Source of the DNA: Chinchilla lanigera
Taxonomy: Eukaryota; Chordata; Mammalia; Rodentia; Chinchillidae
Length of the DNA stretch: 64,000 bases
Assembly (NCBI RefSeq): GCF_000276665.1
Contig: NW_004955417.1
Span: 18,942,924-19,006,923 of the forward strand
Reading direction: 5' to 3'
Under the pieces are notes generated by a model. The model had not been told where the DNA came from and did not search any database. It was given only the letters and a program-made list of their open reading frames with translations. The translations under genes were made by a program, and so were the position numbers. Within the stretch, counting starts at the first letter, position 1; each line of letters opens with the position of its first letter. This document shows, piece after piece, positions 11,436-23,762 of the stretch.

Positions 11436-12238
11436 AAGAAATGGCAAATGCTACTGTGAAAAGTACGGTTTCCTTAATTTCTCTCTGTCTGTTCATTGTT
11501 TGTGTATAGGAATTCTATTGATTTTGGGGTGTTGACTTTGTATCCAGCTACACTGCTGAATTTGTTGATTAATTCAAGGAGTCTTCTTGTGGAGTTTTTG
11601 GGGTCTTCCATGTAAGTATCATGTCATCTGCAAATAGTGATAGTTTTACTTCTTCCTTTCCTATCCTTATTCCTTTTATTTATCTCTCTTGTCTAATTGT
11701 TCTGGCTAATGGTTCCACTCAAGGCTTTTATAGTTAATGACCACAATTAGAGACCATACTCATAAGTGAAATAAATCAGATCTGCATGTGTAAGCGTCAT
11801 ATTTTCTCACTAGTGTCAGACCTGAAAGAGTGAATAAAAACTAGGAGCTATGAAAGACATTGTGAAATGAAAGGAAAATGCTTAAAAGTAAAGGGCAACT
11901 GGGGTACAGGAAAAAAAGAAGGGAAAGAAGGGGAAATTATGTAAGTATGTACATACAGGATAGCTATCATAGTTGAACTACTGTCTTCTACCGCTTTACT
12001 GAAAGAAACAGTTAATGATTATTTGACTGCTCAATACTGCATATCTCTATTTGTTTTCCTGAGAAACCACTTTGAAGATATCAATACGTAATACAACAGC
12101 CATTGTTAATTTCCTACACTTTGTTCGTAACTCTGTATTGCTTGTATTGTTCTTTTACTATTTCGTAAATGGTTGTCCGTTTGTTAATGTGTTTTCCTTC
12201 TTTAATTTTTTTTTAAATAAAAAAAAGAAGTGGCAGAT
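11436..12238 (+). mobile_element. L1 with 5' inversion (twin-priming structure)
   Basis: From about 11450 to 11721 the sequence is L1 ORF2 reverse-transcriptase region in reverse orientation, for example GACTTTGTATCCAGCTACAC and CATCTGCAAATAGTGATAGT. At about 11722 it switches to plus-strand L1 3' end (ATTAGAGACCATACTCATAA, then the family 3' UTR) and ends TTTTAAATAAAAAAAA. Flanking repeats AAGAAATGGCAAAT (11436-11449) and AAGAAGTGGCAGAT (12225-12238) match at 12 of 14 bases, so the two halves arrived as one insertion. Confidence 0.82.
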
Positions 12239-14129
12239 ATCTTTGGAAATATAATTGATAGCATAGCATTTTGTAGAGAAATTGTCAGTCAAAAGCAAAG
12301 ACATCAGTTTACAATTTTATTCTAATCATTCTGTTAAAAATGGAGATCAAAATATCCTAAGCACAAAATGCAAGAATGGATATGAGAACTATTACAGAGG
12401 TATAATCAGTAAACCTAGATATGTAGAATAATTCAGAATAAAATGATAGAATCTGAGGTGATTCTAATTACTTTTAGCTAAGTACACTGAAGCTAGTCTA
12501 AAGTAGACATAAAATTAGAGGAAGAATTATTTGAGTAATAATAAATTAGAAAAGATAGGAAACTGCCTAACATTTTATATTTTATTTTTTTAGTATCTAG
12601 CAGAACAACCAGGAGTGGGGTGTTGCTGTTGCTTTTTTTTTTTTCATTTAAAGGTTGGAACTGTGGCTATAAACCCTTTTTATATTATAGGTTATTCTTT
12701 AATGAAATGCACAATACTATTAGTACCCATTCTAAACTGCCTGGAGAATGCAATCATGAAAACAATGTAAGCAACTGTTACTCCTAATGGTGATTCTAAC
12801 TAAGTATTAAAAATAAGGAATGAATGAATCACACAATTTTATTGTGCCAGATATTTGTGTTTGTGTTGGCAGCACTATTAATCTAAGTTAGGAAACACTG
12901 TTTGGAAAAAAAATATGATGCACAACACTCCTTGAGACAGCAAGTTTTAGGGCATTTATAATGAAGAGAAAATTTTTAATTAATGGGGTCATGATTTTAT
13001 ATATAAAGGATCTTTAATAGATTTATATGGTTTTACATAAAAATCTTTGGTAAATTTATGGTTTCAGAGTCAAAGAAAAAAGTCATGTTTTTTGGCCTAA
13101 ATTTCCAAACATGTGCTATTGACTTCCAGGTTTCAAATCCAGCCTAGACCTCACCCCTGCATTCTGCAAGCTTCCCATCCTCTTCCTCAAATGCACCATG
13201 AGCTTTTATTGTTACCATATTCACATAAACTAGTATGTGAACTGGAGTCTTGGAGAATAAAAGTAGTGCTGCAAATAGGATTATATATATATGTATAATT
13301 TTTAAAAGCTCCTTTTAAGAAAAATGAAATGATATTAAAGAATACCTATATTTGCTTAAATAATAATTCTTCAAAGGCTTTAATAGCTATCTTAAACACA
13401 TAGAAGAAGGAGGTCACAGCTATACTTCAAGGTTTCCTTGTAACATCAATTTAGACATCAAAAAATTCAACTACAGTCATTCTTACCATGTAATACATTT
13501 TATCTGTGTGGTGATGAAGTCAGCTTTTTTTAAATGGTATATTAGAGCTATAAATAATGTGTGTGCCACATCCAACACTAAGGTTTTTATTTAGCAAATA
13601 TTTTATCTCATTTTTTCCTGCAACAAAATGTGATTTCTTAACATCATTTCATTTTTAATTGTAAATTGTGAATCATTTTGTTGGATTTATAGTAAACAGC
13701 AATTCCAATTTTGTCAGATATTTCACTGAATCAGTAAAAATGTCTAAAAGTTTTACTTCTAATTGAATGAATAGAATGGGAGAAAAATCATTATTGAAAT
13801 TAACTATTTTTACATTTTTAGCATCTAACATTTTTGGTATAACACTAGACTCCTATAACTGTGAAGTACTTCTATTAATGGACCAATAACTTCATTTCTC
13901 ATATGTACATAAAAAAATTCAAAATGTAAAATGACTGAAATTTTTAGAACAGCAATTTTAGCTAAATGCGAAGTCAAGCTTCAGAAAGTGATAAATTAAA
14001 CATAATTTGAGCAGTTGCATACATTAAATCATTATCACTGGGCAAAAACTTTAAAGTTAACTGTAAATGTTTGAACTCAGTTTTTGTCTTCTGATTTTCC
14101 TGAGGTTAGTGAAATCACCTTGGCTCATT
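12239..14129. other. Unassigned AT-rich sequence
   Basis: No gene seen. At 12609-12632, CCAGGAGTGGGGTGTTGCTG resembles the start of the internal region of MaLR elements and may be a small fragment. The rest is very AT-rich without a recognisable family. Confidence 0.4.
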
Positions 14130-14525
14130 TTCTTTGAAAGCTTGGGCAGCTCTAAGAAATACCCTAGACTAGGTGGTTTAGAAAACAGTTTTCTTTTTAC
14201 ATTTCTAGATGCTGTGCACAAAATCCAAGATTCAGGTACCAACACAATCAGGTTCGAGAAGGGTTCTCCTCCTGGCTTGTACCTAACTTCCGTCTTGCAG
14301 TCCTCTCACAGGGTTTTTCCTCTGTGATTTTCTCAAACGAGTAGGAAATCAATATTGCTTCTTATCGCTTCTTAGGCTACTAACCTATTGCATAAGGACC
14401 CATCCTTACCATCTGGTCTAACTGACTCCCAAAAGGCCTTATTTCCAAATACCGCCACATAGGCCACGGGAAGTCAAGGTTTCAACATGTGATGTTAGGA
14501 GGATAGGACTCAACCCATGCCATCC
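14130..14525 (-). mobile_element. MLT1-like LTR, reverse orientation
   Basis: Read on the plus strand it shows ACTAGGTGGTTTAGAAAACA, CCAAGATTCAGGTACCAACA, CCTTATTTCCAAATACCGCC and finally TTTCAACATGTGATGTTAGG, the reverse-complement order of an MLT1 LTR. Confidence 0.7.
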
Positions 14526-15322
14526 ATATAACAGAAGAAAAACACCAACACATAGTTAAGTAAGTGTTTGTTATGAACTTTCTGGAAAGAAATCAATCCT
14601 GTGGTAAATTTTTGATTGAAATAATCACTTTAACCTATTTGAGCTCATTGTTGCCAAAGGGCTTACTGCATTCTCAAGTGAAAAAATAGTACTTTGTAAA
14701 GGTTTATACCAGAATTTAGATGATAAAATCATTATAGCAAGTATATTCAGATTACTCTATCTGAGGAACAGAAATTCTCTATCTCTTGTATATATTTCTC
14801 TATTTCCTGTACATATTTCACTTACATCTGTATTATATTTGCCTGCATTTTCTTCTAATATGCCTTGGAGTTATAGGCCTGGAGTCCTGTGTATCTTGCA
14901 AAGAAAATCATCCCATACATGTCCAGATTGAATTATTTCCTGCCACTACCAAATTAGGGGAAGTGATAAACTACTCTCCACATAAATTTTATATAGAAGT
15001 GCCCTGCCTACAGTCCTTGAAAGGGAAAACATTAGGTATCTGCAACTGGAAAGGTAAAAAAAGAGAGTGACAAGTTAACTTCTGTCCTTCTGCCAGATTT
15101 AGCCAAGTATTAGGTGAGAACTTTGTTTATTCCTTAGATGCTGTCCACACCAGTTTCTAAAACTAGGACAGAATTTGCAAACACAACCAGGATTATACTA
15201 AGCCTAACTTATTTTAATGCTATCATGTGTGGTGGTTTGAATGGCTACCTTCCTGCAATGCCTGCAAAAAGTTCTAGCTATCTGAAATCTATGAATTCAA
15301 ACTTATTGTTAAAAAGGCCATG
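14526..15322. other. Unassigned sequence, no gene seen
   Basis: Short chance ORFs (for example 14786-15070 and 15138-15392, the latter running into a SINE). No recognised domain. Confidence 0.4.
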
Positions 15323-15512
15323 CACTAATCACAGTGGTGCATGCCTGTCATTCCAGCACTCTGGGAGGCTGAGACAGGAGGACCACAAGTAGGAGCCCAG
15401 GTTAGGAAATTTAGTGATTTAGCAGAATCCTGTCTCAAAATAAAATAAAATTTAAAAAAATAGAAAGTGGACTCATCATGAAGACCCTGGGTTCAATCCC
15501 TAGTAACACACA

Positions 15513-15515
<3 letters not shown>
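15323..15515 (+). mobile_element. Composite 7SL/ID SINE (B1-dID type)
   Basis: A 7SL-derived left part (GTGGTGCATGCCTGTCATTC, then CACTCTGGGAGGCTGAGACA) continues through an A-rich linker into a tRNA-like right part with CCCTGGGTTCAATCCC. The order, B1 first and ID second, is the composite SINE described in several non-murine rodent lineages. A second copy lies at 56.25-56.46 kb on the minus strand. Confidence 0.75.

Positions 15516-15549
<34 letters not shown>
15516..15549. repeat. (AC)n microsatellite after SINE tail
   Basis: An AC-rich run following the SINE's 3' end, a usual place for microsatellite birth. Confidence 0.95.
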
Positions 15550-15551
<2 letters not shown>

Positions 15552-15560
15552 CTTGGTAAA

Positions 15561-15921
15561 TGTATTCATCAGCTTTCATTGGTAGATGTTTATTCTGTCC
15601 TGGTTGCAGAGCCTTTGGTCCACGGTCAGAGGGACCCAAGGTGGGAACATCAGGGCAGAAGGGCATGGTGGAATAAAGCTGCTTGGTTCAGGGCAGCTGG
15701 AAATCAGGCCTCAAGGGAAAAACCTGACAACAGGAAGATTTGTACCCCAAAAGCGTGGGGCCCATAACCCATTGCCTCCAACTGGGCTTCACTTCCTAAT
15801 AGCATAATCAGCTATGAAAATCTATAGATTCATCCTTGATGAGCGTGGCATTCCCATGATACAGCCACCTCTTTAGGAGTCTCAGTCCAGTTAAGGTGAC
15901 AGTGAGGACTAACTGCCACAG
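15561..15921 (-). mobile_element. MaLR-like LTR, reverse orientation
   Basis: Starts TGTATTCATCAGCTTTCATT as read on the plus strand and ends near GGACTAACTGCCACA. Internal segments such as CTGGGCTTCACTTCCTAATA and the final GCATTCCCATGATACAGCCA-type region fit a MaLR LTR in reverse. Confidence 0.6.
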
Positions 15922-15934
15922 CAAATGTAATAAA

Positions 15935-16265
15935 GTGCCTCAAGATGTGATCTGGGATGTGGAGTGGGCCCTAAATTCAATGTGTCCTTAGAAGAGAACA
16001 GCAGAGGAAGATATACACAGAAAAGAAGGTGAGAAAGTGAAGACTGAAAAAGGGATGACGCCCCACACGTCAAGGAACGCCAGTGCCAGCAGCGACCAGA
16101 AACTAGAAGAGAAACATAGGAGGAATTTTCTCAGAACTTTCAAGGAAGCACCCCTGCCAAGGTCTTGATTTCAGATTTCTGATCTCCAGAACTTTAACAG
16201 AATAATCTTCTACTGGGTGAAGCCAACCAGTTTTTAGCAATTTGTAAGGGAAACTAAACGAAACA
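15935..16265 (+). mobile_element. MLT1-like LTR
   Basis: Contains, in order, GTGTCCTTAGAAGAGAACAG, GTCAAGGAACGCCAGTGCCA, CAGCGACCAGAAACTAGAAG, CTGATCTCCAGAACTTTAAC and GTGAAGCCAACCAGTTTTTA. This is the recognisable 3' two thirds of an MLT1 LTR. Confidence 0.72.
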
Positions 16266-16710
16266 AATATGTAACTAATATCAACATTTTGTAAAAAGTA
16301 TGAGATCCCAAAGACATACCTCACTATACAGGACATGAGCAATGCGTCTAACTGAGAAACATTCATGGAAACTGCTCAAAGTCTATGTCAGACTCTCCGT
16401 GTTCATCCGAATTTATTTGCTTAAAATCAACATTTAATATCTTCTTCCTTAGTTAATAATCCCATGTGTTCATTTGCTCAGTTCGAAATGTAATTATGTA
16501 ACCCTCTCTTTTAAGTATCTTTTAAAACTGTTAGCAAATTCTATAAACTCCATCTCTGAAATCTATCTGATGTCTACCACTTCTTACCCTCTCTATTATT
16601 CTCTTTGTCCCGCGGTGTCATCTGTTCCCACCGCATACTTGTCTTCTTGCTTCCCACTTTGATGTATCATCTTTAAACACAGAAGTTAAAAAGACACTTT
16701 TTAAAAATTA

Positions 16711-16805
16711 AAGTGGGGATTTAGCTCAATGGCAAAGCACTGGCCTAGTAAACTGGAGGCCCTGGGTTTGGTCCTTATCATAAAATAAGTAATAAAATAA
16801 AAATA
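16711..16805 (+). mobile_element. ID-type SINE, diverged
   Basis: GTGGGGATTTAGCTCAATGG begins the element, with CCCTGGGTTTGGTCC at the B box and a long A-rich tail containing TAAAATAA units. AAAAATTAAAG before and AAAAATTAAG after may be its target duplication. Older than the 60.6-kb copy. Confidence 0.8.
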
Positions 16806-16859
16806 AAAAATTAAGTCACATCCTGTAACTGCTAAAACAAAAGTTTCTTAAATACAATA

Positions 16860-17245
16860 ATTCCCTAAAAGTTGTATGATGAAATCTTAACACTAGATCC
16901 TCCAGTAATTACCTTATTGGGCAATAGGGCCATAGCAGTTGTAATTAGTTAAGATGCAGTTATACTGGTTAGGAGGAGTCCTTAATCCAAAACAGCTGGT
17001 GTATTACTAAAGCCAAAGAGGGGCACACAGGAAGAATGCCACCGGAAGCAGGTACAAGCCATCAAAGCCGTGATCGGTGGTCTCCACAAGAACCTAGGAA
17101 AAACCAGTAGAGGAAGTTGGCCTTACATACCTCAGATGGATCAGGAGACACCCGAATTTCAGAGATGTAAGAATTCACTTCCAATCTTTTAATCCACTTG
17201 GTTTATGGTACTTTGTTATAGCTGCCATAGGGGATTAATACAGCA
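16860..17245 (+). mobile_element. MLT1-like LTR
   Basis: GATGAAATCTTAACACTAGA, GGGCACACAGGAAGAATGCC, CACTTGGTTTATGGTACTTT and GTTATAGCTGCCATAGGGGA are in the usual MLT1 order. About 385 bp, nearly complete. Confidence 0.72.
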
Positions 17246-17269
17246 TGTTATCCTAGGTAAACGCCAATA

Positions 17270-17745
17270 GTATTGCTATGATCTATTTGCTTTTTGTGCA
17301 GTTTGTTTCCTACCTTGTCCACAACCTCCTCTCCTCCTCCTTTTTGCTTGATCCTTCTCAAGCCGCATTGATCTTTTCAGGGTTCCTACAATACTCTAGA
17401 CATGCTCTTGCATGAAGTAATTGGTGTTTTCTCTTCTCTTAGCAAGCTGTTGCCTCAGATGTCTAATTCCTAACTTCACTTTCCAAATGTGAGGGCTTAG
17501 CTCAGAATTTACCATCTCTAGTGTATTTTCCCTGATGACATTTTGATAATTAATACAGCGTTCTCCAAATTTCTGGTCTTAATTTCCTACTTCTTTCCAC
17601 AGCACTTTTAAGTATTTATATCCTGTATAGCAATCATTTCTTTACTTTTTATTTTTAAATGCCATTTTTTCCTAAGCACTTAGAATAGTAATTGACAGAC
17701 AGTATATACTCAAGACATTTCTTGAAAGAATGCATATATTTAGTG
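17270..17745 (+). mobile_element. L2 (ancient LINE) 3' end
   Basis: A CT-rich stretch is followed by CCACAGCACTTTTAAGTATT and, at the end, GCACTTAGAATAGTAATTGA and ACTCAAGACATTTCTTGAAAG. This is the decayed 'cacttagaacagt... actcaataaatatttgttgaa' ending of L2. Boundaries approximate. Confidence 0.55.
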
Positions 17746-18149
17746 TGCGACATATTTAAAAAAATCCTAGTAACTGAATATGACTGTAGTTGATATTTTG
17801 CCTTCTGAACAAAATATGAAGATTTGGAGGTGAGGATAAAGAAAAAACAGTGAAAAGCTAGATTACCCATACCATATCAAAGATTTAGAATTTATCCCTT
17901 AATACAAGTGTTTACAGAACTGTGTGATTAAATTTTTGTTCCGTTCTTAGAACAGAATACTATGCAAACACATTTTTGCTCAAAAAATTACATAAAAGAG
18001 ATGAATTTAAGCTGTTTGGGAAGGAGAAAATGTGTTTCCCAACATCCTCCCCTCTGTTATTTGGTGTCCTCTAACACCTGCAGGTCGCTATATTTATCTA
18101 AGGGTGCCTGACAGCATGAGTTAAAAAGCACTATGCTTTAAGCACTAGA

Positions 18150-18500
18150 AAATCTCCGCAGGATTTAAGCAAAGGAGTCACATAATAACATTTGCATTTT
18201 GTTAAAAACTGGGGCAGCAGTATGAAGGATGAAGCAGTGGCTTGCAAAACTGAAAATAGAAAGCCCAGTGGTAAGAAAAATCACAATAGTCCAGAAGAGC
18301 TAGGACCACGACCCGAATCAAGAAAATAACAATAGTTGAGAAATAGTGCCACTTTGACTTGATGAGTTAATTCAGTATGTAGTATGAGATTTAAAAAAAA
18401 CCTGAGGGACTTCTATGTTGCTAATTTGGACAACTGTGTGAACGATGAAATTTGAAATTCAAAACCGGGACAACCATAAATTTAATTTGAGGAACTATCG
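18150..18500 (+). mobile_element. L2-like ancient LINE fragment
   Basis: TTTAAGCAAAGGAGTCACAT, AAATCACAATAGTCCAGAAG and the later GACTTGATGAGTTAATTCAG follow the order of an L2 interior/3' segment. Highly diverged. Confidence 0.5.
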
Positions 18501-18699
18501 CTCTCTCAGGTGAGTGTATCTTACCTTAGGGAAATCATCATGTTGAACCTGCATTTGTGGTGGTATCTTCTTCAGCATGTACTCAATAAGTAAAAAATTG
18601 TCCTTTGAGTTCTTTACATATTTCAGATGCCATGAAAGTTAATAATCACACAATGGGGTGAAAATCAGTCATCTCTCTTATGCACAGTGAGAAGAATAA

Positions 18700-19290
18700 A
18701 AATAATAGCTAAGAATTGAAAGGGAAGACGGGGAGTTCTTGGTGCTATGTATGCTGGGACAAAGGAAGAAGAACCACAAAAGGGACTTTACTTTTCAGCT
18801 GCAAATTCACCTGTTTTTTTCTCCGTCAAAACAAGCTCTATCGTGGTAAGCTTCGTCGGGAAAGTGGCTGGAAAGACGCAGCAGGAAGAAGTGGTTTGGC
18901 TTCCAGGGCTGCATGTGCTGCCTCGGCCACCTCCTGCAGCAATGATGCTTCTCCGGTGTCCTCCTCCTGCAATGCAGTTTTCCTAGAAACTGGATTCTAC
19001 AGTCCAAGGCAGATGGCATCACCCAAGACCAGACTCTGCTGCCAGCAATGTCATTAAATAATTTGGTACAGAGCATCTCTAATGAGACACCTGCCTGTGA
19101 ACAGCCTTTTTTTTTTAACCTAGAGAATGAATTTCCCAAAAGATCTGCCAGCGCCGCAGCAATTTCCAGGCCATTGAATGGGTCAAAGCTTCGTTCTTTC
19201 CAACAAAGCCTGGAGATCACTGCTAGGACCAGAGAGAACTTTTCCTTGGGGCTCTGTCTTCGCTATAGGTATAGTGGCTATTCAATTATG
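18700..19290. other. GC-richer unique segment with overlapping ORFs on both strands
   Basis: In an AT-rich setting this segment has more G+C, CTG/CAG-rich triplets and several CpGs. The longest frames are 113 codons on the plus strand (18716-19057) and 137 codons on the minus strand (18807-19220). Neither has a recognisable domain, and they overlap in opposite sense, the usual sign of compositional bias rather than coding. A poly-T run (19109-19119) breaks the middle. It could be an unrecognised old element or a regulatory segment. Confidence 0.35.
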
Positions 19291-19959
19291 TAGGTATTGT
19301 TCTTTTATAAGTGTGCTATTTGTATGTTCTTCACAGCAAGTTAATCAATGCCTCATGATTCTAGTCACTTATTGGAGTCAGTACTATATATTGTTCTTTT
19401 TTGGTTCAAATTACTGCAGAATTTTTCTCTCCTGTTTTGATCCAGACTGATTCAGATGTCAAAAAAGGAAGAAATATAGAACTATAAACAGTAAAAAGTA
19501 GCTTTTCAGAAAACAAATACAAAGAATTTCAGGAAAATGAAAATGGAATTCCTACCATAAATCATGCTTGTTCAAGAGCTCCCTGTGCACACTGAGATGA
19601 CTTTCCATTCATTTCTCAGTGAAGACATTCAAAAAAAAAATAAGTCCAACACCTATGTTAACCTCAAATGAAGACAACAAATACCACCCTCAAGCACTTA
19701 AAGGAAACATTTCTAAAACTAGGAAAGCAAATGTCAGATATTGAGGGTATAGTGGCAAATGGAAAGTGCATATGCTTTGCCTTTGGCACAGAAAATAGGG
19801 ATAGAGAAGGAAGACACAGTGTGCAGCTTGCCCAATACTACAAGTTTCAATGATAGTGTGGGGCAACAGAAATTCACACACACTGCTGACGAATCATGTG
19901 CGTATCTACAACGCAGAATTCATATCAGTAGCTATTGTCAACCAAAGTGCACACATACA
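19291..19959. other. Unassigned sequence, no gene seen
   Basis: Short ORFs only. No named repeat. Confidence 0.4.
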
Positions 19960-20230
19960 CATACATGTACCAACGTACATCATATATACCACATATTTAT
20001 AGAAGCATTACTGTAATTGCTAACATACTAAAAAAAAAAATCCAAAGTTCATCATGTAAAGATAAAGTAGAAAATAATGATGCATATATTGGAATTGAAT
20101 AAACCCATAAAAATGTTATGGTATGGGGAAAACATGAAAAAATGTTGCAAGTATTATTTTGAACAAAAGAAATTAAGCAGAAAAGACTATCATGGGTTCC
20201 ATTTCCATATTTCAATATGGTGTAAAACAT
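19960..20230 (+). mobile_element. Old L1 (L1M-type) 3' fragment, weak
   Basis: TTTATAGAAGCATTACTGTAATTGC, with its later GGAATTGAATAAACCC-like target, follows the order of the old L1 3' ORF2 end ('atagaaacattattcataatagc... aaatgg...'). Strongly decayed. Confidence 0.4.
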
Positions 20231-21547
20231 ATTTGGTGTTACAAATCTAGATAGTAGTTATACTTTAGTAGCAGGGGAAGGTGTTTAGTAAGAGTGTTTT
20301 CTTAGTGGAAAGTTTGAGTATTATTTCTTAATCCAAATAAGATTTACACATTCTTTCTCATGTTGTGATAATTACTACATTTATGATTTATATACATTTC
20401 CAAATATGTTATAATGTAATTGTTTTCAATAATCTATAGGTTTCCCCTTGATGAAATAATACACTGAAAATACAATATAAATTTAAAATATCAAGACTGA
20501 AATTTATGAAATAATAATTAAGATGATATCCTTTAGGTTTTTATGGATAAAAAAGTATAATAAGAAAAAAATTCTGTAATTTAAGATATATGTCATGTTC
20601 ATGGATAGGAAAATAGAATAATAAGTAAAACATGTACATCTTTAAAATTACCTACAAGGAAACAGTAATGAAAATTCTAACTGAAATATTTATGAATACA
20701 AGAAATTCTTTGCATGATTTAGAGTATAGAAAAATAATTCACAAATTTTTAAAAGAAAAATGGAGAGTAGTGCACTGCAGGTAAAATATTTTACAATTGT
20801 ATGAGCATACAATAGTATATATTAGTGCAAAACCAGATGATAAGTGAATGGAATTGAATGGAACATTCAGTAACAGAAAAGCAAATAAATATTGCTAAAA
20901 GGAATAGAAATCATAATTATTTGTGTTTGATGTGAACCTGCAGATCAACAGGGTTGATTCTTAGCTGGGCACAGATTAATAATGGCAGTACTTGTTTAAA
21001 TATTTATTGTAGGTATATACGTGCTTTCTCCACCTTCTAAACTCTTCTTTTTTGTCCCAAATTTTGATATAATTTGACAGGTAAAAATAGAATGCAAGGC
21101 AGCAGGCCTACAAAGGTCTCTATGATCAGGTACCACTGTTGACTTCCCTATATACCTTGGGAAAAAACTCTGATGTTTCCACTTCATACTTCGCCTCAGG
21201 AATCTCCAATGGATAATGTTAAGGGGCTGGTACTCAGATCACTCACTCAGCATGTACTCACATGGTCACTTGCAGAATATGCTCAAATATCTGTGGTAAA
21301 TAGGAAACCAATGCAGGGACCCTACAAATCAAAGGTGCCGTGCCTGTCTGATAGTAGCTATCTCCTTCCAAGTTGGCTTACTCTTGAATATGACCTAGTA
21401 CAGCTGCTAATGTTACTCCAGCTTTTGTAATATAAACTGGTACATAGTCCACTATAGACCCAAAACATGACAGACGTTCCCTATAACAGAAGGTAGTTAA
21501 AGATAGAAGAATACCTGGGACAAAGATAGAACCAAGGAACATATCAT
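20231..21547. other. Unassigned AT-rich sequence, no gene seen
   Basis: About 1.3 kb with no recognised repeat or coding domain. Confidence 0.4.
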
Positions 21548-21661
21548 AAAGATTCTTCTCTTTTTTTTAAAGAGCAGAATGTATTTATTGGGGGGGGAAA
21601 AAAGCTTCTGTCTGAGAGAGACACAGAAAGAGACCCAAGTGGGTTCCCAAAGATTCTTTTC
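21548..21661 (-). mobile_element. Short retroposed RNA 3' end with target-site duplication
   Basis: Direct repeats AAAGATTCTTCTC (21548-21560) and AAAGATTCTTTTC (21649-21661, 12 of 13 identical) flank an 88-bp insert. Read on the minus strand the insert begins GGGAACCCACTTGGGTCTCT, passes a C8 run, and has CAATAAATA followed about 15 bases later by an A tail of eight. That is a transcript 3' end copied and inserted by L1 machinery. The polyadenylation signal next to TCTGCTCTTT suggests an ERV LTR (R/U5) transcript as the source, but I could not identify it. Confidence 0.7.
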
Positions 21662-23762
21662 TTTACCTTCTGAGAAGAATCTTTTTATAAGGAAATGCTT
21701 TGTATAAAATTCATCAAACTATTCTGATCACAGAGACTGATGTTGTTATTATTATGAGATCTTAAATTTAGTTGATCTTACTCTGAGATTAGCAGCATTA
21801 TAAAAATTTTAATATTAATTTATTTTTATGCTAGTTATGACTACAATTTTAGAATTAAAGTAATGGGAAAGTAATGGGCTTTTTTGGTCCAAAAATCTTA
21901 ACAGTCATAACTGGGATTCAAATGTGGCAGAGTATCTCACATCAGATAAAGAACATTAAGCTGTGCTATAATTTGGAAGCTCGATGTCCCCAAAAGGAAA
22001 TCAATGAAATGTTAGTGAGTATATTTTATTTAAGAACTGAAAATACCAACCGTATACCACCACGTATGTTACAGAAATTGCCAAACCCTCTTTCTGCAGA
22101 TGGGTATTTTCATACTATAAAAAGAACTATAAACTAGAAGTTTGCAATCATCTTTAACTTGTGCAAATATGTTATCTTTTAACTATTCAGTTATAAAGTG
22201 TCTTCATGGCACTGGTTTCTTTCAGGGTCCTTTTCTGACAGCAAAGCATGCAGTTTAAACCCTGACATAATTTAAAGTGAAAACAACAGAAAAAACACAA
22301 GAATAGACAAAATGATGACTTAATTTAGTTCTTGAAAGAAGTCCTAAACACATGGAACAGTGGTGATTAATTCTCCACCACTTTGCACGGCAAAGTGAGT
22401 CAGAAGTAGCTACTTTGCCTGGGATATGTGTTAGAGTGCGTTACAGCTTTGTGAAACTATTTGTGTATTTTTATTAACCTGGAATTCCTCATCTTCCAAT
22501 TAAATCCACTAGGCTCTGAAAGCATGGGAGAGGGCTACGCAGCGAATGGAAGGAGCCTGAGCCTCGAATCAGTCATGAAATGGAAAGCTGGTCATCAGCT
22601 GGGAGTTTCCAGACTGGACTGCTACATGATCAAGAAAAACAAATCTATTGCTAAGCTCACTGAAATGTTAGGTGTTCTTTGTGACAGCAGTTAAAAGGCT
22701 AATACACCATGCAGTGATGGTAAACGGATATTGGAACTAAGAGAAATAATAAGAGAAATACTATTCTTTTTTCCTTTGGAGACATATTCTTTCATCTCCC
22801 TAACTTTCTTGGCTACTCATATAAATGTCTTTTAAATAATCCTTTGAAGTGCTTGATAGTGATTAATCTACAAACATTTTTGTATTCTCAGAGGCATTTT
22901 CTTCTCTTAATCCATTCAATCATTTTGATTTAAAATTAGAATTTGTGTTGTACTAGACAAGAGGCTCCTTGTAAATGAAGCTCTGATTTTCCACAAAAGG
23001 AAAAGAAAATGAAATCACTAATATTTAATTTGACTCAACTGTTACTTATTAATTTGAATAATGCAGTCTTAGTCCCCTGAATTTTAGAGGTACGTTTAAG
23101 TAGCTCTATTTTTAAAGAATCCACATTTACACAATAGTTTAGTCAGACTCAACTTTTGTGACAAAGTACCATCTGGAAATAAAATACAATGCAAATATTT
23201 TTTGTTTTATCACCGTGGTGCTTTTCTACTAGGTAAACAACTCTATATCTTCTGCTTTCAAATGAGTTTGTACAGGTGTGTGGAAAATCTTACTTAATAA
23301 TTTATCCAGCCAACCTCATAAAAATATATTTCTCTAAATATGCAGGCATTCCCAAATGTTTGAGAGGAAAATAAGTACCATTCAATAATTAAAATAAGCA
23401 GGATGAAATGCATAGAGTTACTATAATGTTTATAATAAACACCATAAAAATGAAGCCTTAGAGTCTACAGCCCATTTTTATGGAACAGTTACTTGCTGAA
23501 AGTATAAATGTATCAGGAAGGCACTATAAACGAAACTGTATAACACACTCTGCCATCTATGAGAAGAATCCTAACTGCATATAATGATGACCATCATAAA
23601 TGGAAATACTCAGTACGGTTGTAAACAGGACAGCTAAATGACCAGGTACATTGTTTAACTCTTTTATTAAATAAGAAAAGTGAAAATTGCTCATTAGAAC
23701 AATAGCGGTGACTAAATACTAAGTCTTCAGAACTAATTTCAATTTCAGAAACACTAATTTTG
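21662..23762. other. Unassigned AT-rich sequence, no gene seen
   Basis: Longest chance frames are 77-87 codons (21874-22137 and 22461-22694) and show no known domain or splice-site framing I trust. Confidence 0.4.

Noticed and set aside
18807..19220. Novel 137-residue host protein
   Set aside because: An opposite-strand frame of similar length overlaps it, no domain is recognisable, and no splice or promoter context supports it; kept only as a low-confidence segment.
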